From assembly GCF_031877795.1 (NCBI RefSeq), contig NC_133934.1, forward strand, positions 46,592,725 to 46,656,724: 64,000 nucleotides of DNA. Direction: 5' to 3'. Below, one piece after another: positions 61,737 to 64,000 of this stretch (the first letter of the stretch is position 1; each line of letters starts with the position of its first letter). Below the pieces are notes generated by a model that worked only from the letters and a program-made list of their open reading frames with translations, did no database searches and was not told the origin of the DNA. Source of the DNA: Strix aluco (Eukaryota > Chordata > Aves > Strigiformes > Strigidae). Position numbers and translations under genes: made by a program.

Positions 61737-64000
61737 GCGTCCTCTGCATGTGAGGTTCTCCCGTGTACCTGATTCCTTAGGTAAGAAGCTAATGTGCAAT
61801 TACTGCAAGCCACCACTCTGGGGAGACTGTTAACCACCAGCACACTCAAGACAAAGCAGCTGTTTAACAGTAAGAGCAGCTAGAGAAAAGAAAATTACTA
61901 AAGTCTTAGAGAAACCGAAACAAAAATAAACCAGCTTTCTAAATCATCATCACATTCCTATAACATGTCATTATTCTTCAAATTCTGAAAGCAAAAATCT
62001 GCCCTCTCTCCCTTGGGATATCCAAAAACAATAGAAAACAATGAGCCAGAACTGTTTCCAAATAAAATTATTTTCAGACTTGAATTCTAGCTCTATGTTT
62101 ATACTACAAACATTACTAAGCTTCATATTCCAAGAAGAATTGTTAACACTATATTAACTGGTCTTAAAAGTGAGCTTGTAATGTTGTGGTTCATTTGTGT
62201 TGCAGTAAAACAAAGCCTCATTCTGCCTAAAAACATATCTATTTATACAAATATAAAAAACCCCAAGCCTCTTAGGGCTGAATGGAATTACCTGTTACAT
62301 TACAGATGTGTTAGTTAAGATCAAACAGAACTCATACATGTGCATATACATATATACTTGTGTGCACACACAGAGACACAAAAAAGCAATTGCTACTTCA
62401 CCTTTTGAAAACTCAAAGGCCCCAGTGAAGAAGAATAAATTTCAAGTATACACAAACCCAGCTAAAAGTGTTAAATTCTTCTTCGCTTTTCCTAGTTCAG
62501 GCAACTATATGTTATGTGTAAGAAAAGTAGCCTATTCTCACCATAGCACTTCTGTAAAATACTAAATCTAGTCATCACCTGCCTCTCTCTAGCATAACTG
62601 CAACAACATTCTCCAGCTGAATCTCTTTAGGTCCAACAAAAGAAAACACAGATCCTCTACATTGGACTTGAAGGCATGTAGGTGCCTGTGGCTGCTGCAG
62701 CTTTCTGTGCAGGGTCAGATGGGCACTTGAGAACTATTGCATTTGTATTCAATCTGATGGCAGACGTGTCTTCAATACTTTCTATAACACACACACAAAC
62801 CCCCCCCCCCCCATGATCTCAGGAGACATGAACTTGCCTTTGCAATCATCCCAATAAATATTCACTTTCAGACAGGGACTGCGAAGACCCCATCATCCCC
62901 ATTGCCAGGTACCCACAGAATATTACCTGCTAACTCTGCCCAAATGTAGCTTTTCTAAGTTAGGGGCAAGAAGCAAGTGGCACAGCTGTTGTACAGTACT
63001 GAGCATTGCAGATCTTAGGTGGATCCTCTCTATAAACTATTCTGTAAAGATAAATAGACCTAACGTATCAGGTTAATATGCCCAGTTTGGCAATCAATGT
63101 AGTTTCACCTGAGTAAGCTGCCTGCAATATCAAGTTTAGAAAAGTCTGATACAGAGCAGTGAACAAGTTTGAATGCTAATATCCTCTTTCGTATTTGAGG
63201 GTTTTCACTAAAGATAGCCTGCATGTTCTTCACTAACCCCCATTTCCTTATACTACCTTTTATTTCCTTGCATTTCCTCATAACATTTTACTGACAAAAT
63301 CTTGGGGTTTTGACATGATGTGAAATGTTATGATTGACTGCATTCTTCTACCTCTTTGGAAACCAGGCTTTAGCTCTTAAGTTCTGAGAAACTAAAGTTA
63401 ACCATCGTGAAACCAGCTACCTGAAACTGAGAATGGAATTATGCTGTAAACGGTTCAGCATTCAAAGAAATCTTTGCAATCTCCAATCAGCACACTTTAG
63501 TATCTCTAAATGAAGGGGGAAAACAGGAGTATTTTACAACATATTTCCTCTGTTAAAAATGAACCTGATCGTTTTAATACACAGATCACAAACTGATTTA
63601 GAAACTTATTTAGACAAAGAATTTTTTTTTTTTTTTGTGATAGACAAAGGAATCACTGGAGTTTGAGGTTGTTGGGCTTTGTTGTTTGGTTGGAGTTTTC
63701 TTGGGGGGGGAGTTTAATTAAATTTAGCATCATTTTCATCACACAATCTATGTTGGGATTGTATCTTATTTTAATGAGTTGAAAGTCACTTTTATGAGCC
63801 ATTTGCTCACCCCCTTCAGATTCTTATGTAAGTGACATCAGGAATTCCTCTCTGCTGAAAGGAAGCTGGTCCACTTGCCTTCGTATCAACAATGTAACTT
63901 CTGTTTATGCCCTGGACAAACACCATAGATGGAATCACAAATTCACTGAGACTTTCTTGCTAAATACATACACAGAATACAAATATGTTTTCATATGCAC
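61737..64000. other. No gene; unique AT-rich sequence
   Basis: No supported gene. The stretch contains short (CA) and (TA) tracts near 62,336-62,375, the poly(C) run listed separately, a poly(T) run at 63,622-63,636, and a G run near 63,703-63,710. Confidence 0.55.
62800..62812 (+). repeat. Poly(C) run, 13 nt, after a short CA repeat
   Basis: A short (CA)n tract leads into thirteen C. This is simple-sequence DNA that is prone to length error. Confidence 0.88.

Noticed and set aside
61559-61849. 96-codon - strand frame
   Set aside because: It is the antisense of the CR1 3' end.
1-64000. tRNA, rRNA, CRISPR, operon or phage-like features
   Set aside because: I looked on both strands. No cloverleaf with A/B boxes, no regular spacer-repeat array and no prokaryote-type gene layout was found. 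CR1 and LTR content shows this is bird nuclear DNA.

Overview
The window looks like AT-rich, gene-poor avian nuclear DNA. The evidence is three fragments of CR1, the LINE family that dominates bird genomes. Two are 3' ends closing in the expected short repeats (about 18.01-18.10 kb and 61.56-61.74 kb, both + strand), and one lies on the - strand at about 22.07-22.46 kb. A complete solo LTR (20,217-20,806) belongs to an endogenous-retrovirus family I recognise from many bird genomes. No open frame exceeds 144 codons and none matches a protein family I know, apart from transposon fossils. There are no bacterial-type operons, tRNA genes, rRNA genes or CRISPR arrays. I read the window as intergenic or intronic.

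Layout. 0-6.5 kb is unique AT-rich DNA with a possible MIR-like SINE scrap. About 6.5-8.7 kb holds a heavily decayed LINE of the CR1/L3 group in which endonuclease and reverse-transcriptase motifs can still be read in order. About 9.1-9.5 kb has LTR-like organisation on the - strand. 9.5-20 kb is mostly unique and carries the first CR1 end. 20.2-20.8 kb is the solo LTR and 22.1-22.5 kb the - strand CR1. 22.5-52.7 kb is long unique sequence with a recent 93-bp tandem duplication (31,761-31,946), homopolymer runs including 26 consecutive G, and scraps that may be ancient amniote repeats. About 52.88-53.43 kb is the only CpG island, with GC boxes, a YY1-like site and an imperfect RFX X-box, so it is the best promoter candidate. 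About 56.48-56.71 kb (- strand) is a fossil integrase core, Ty3/Gypsy-like, with exact D-35-E spacing but a lost catalytic glutamate. The rest is unique sequence plus the 61.6-kb CR1.

The window therefore records several retroelement layers: an old LINE, an old Gypsy-like element, ERV LTRs and CR1s of different ages. I found no novel multi-gene system. The most testable points are the integrase fossil, the isolated CpG island, the recent tandem duplication, and a speculative chain of short splice-flanked open segments on the - strand (4-24 kb) that could be exons of a gene transcribed from the island. That chain is weak evidence, because short open segments arise easily by chance in AT-rich DNA.
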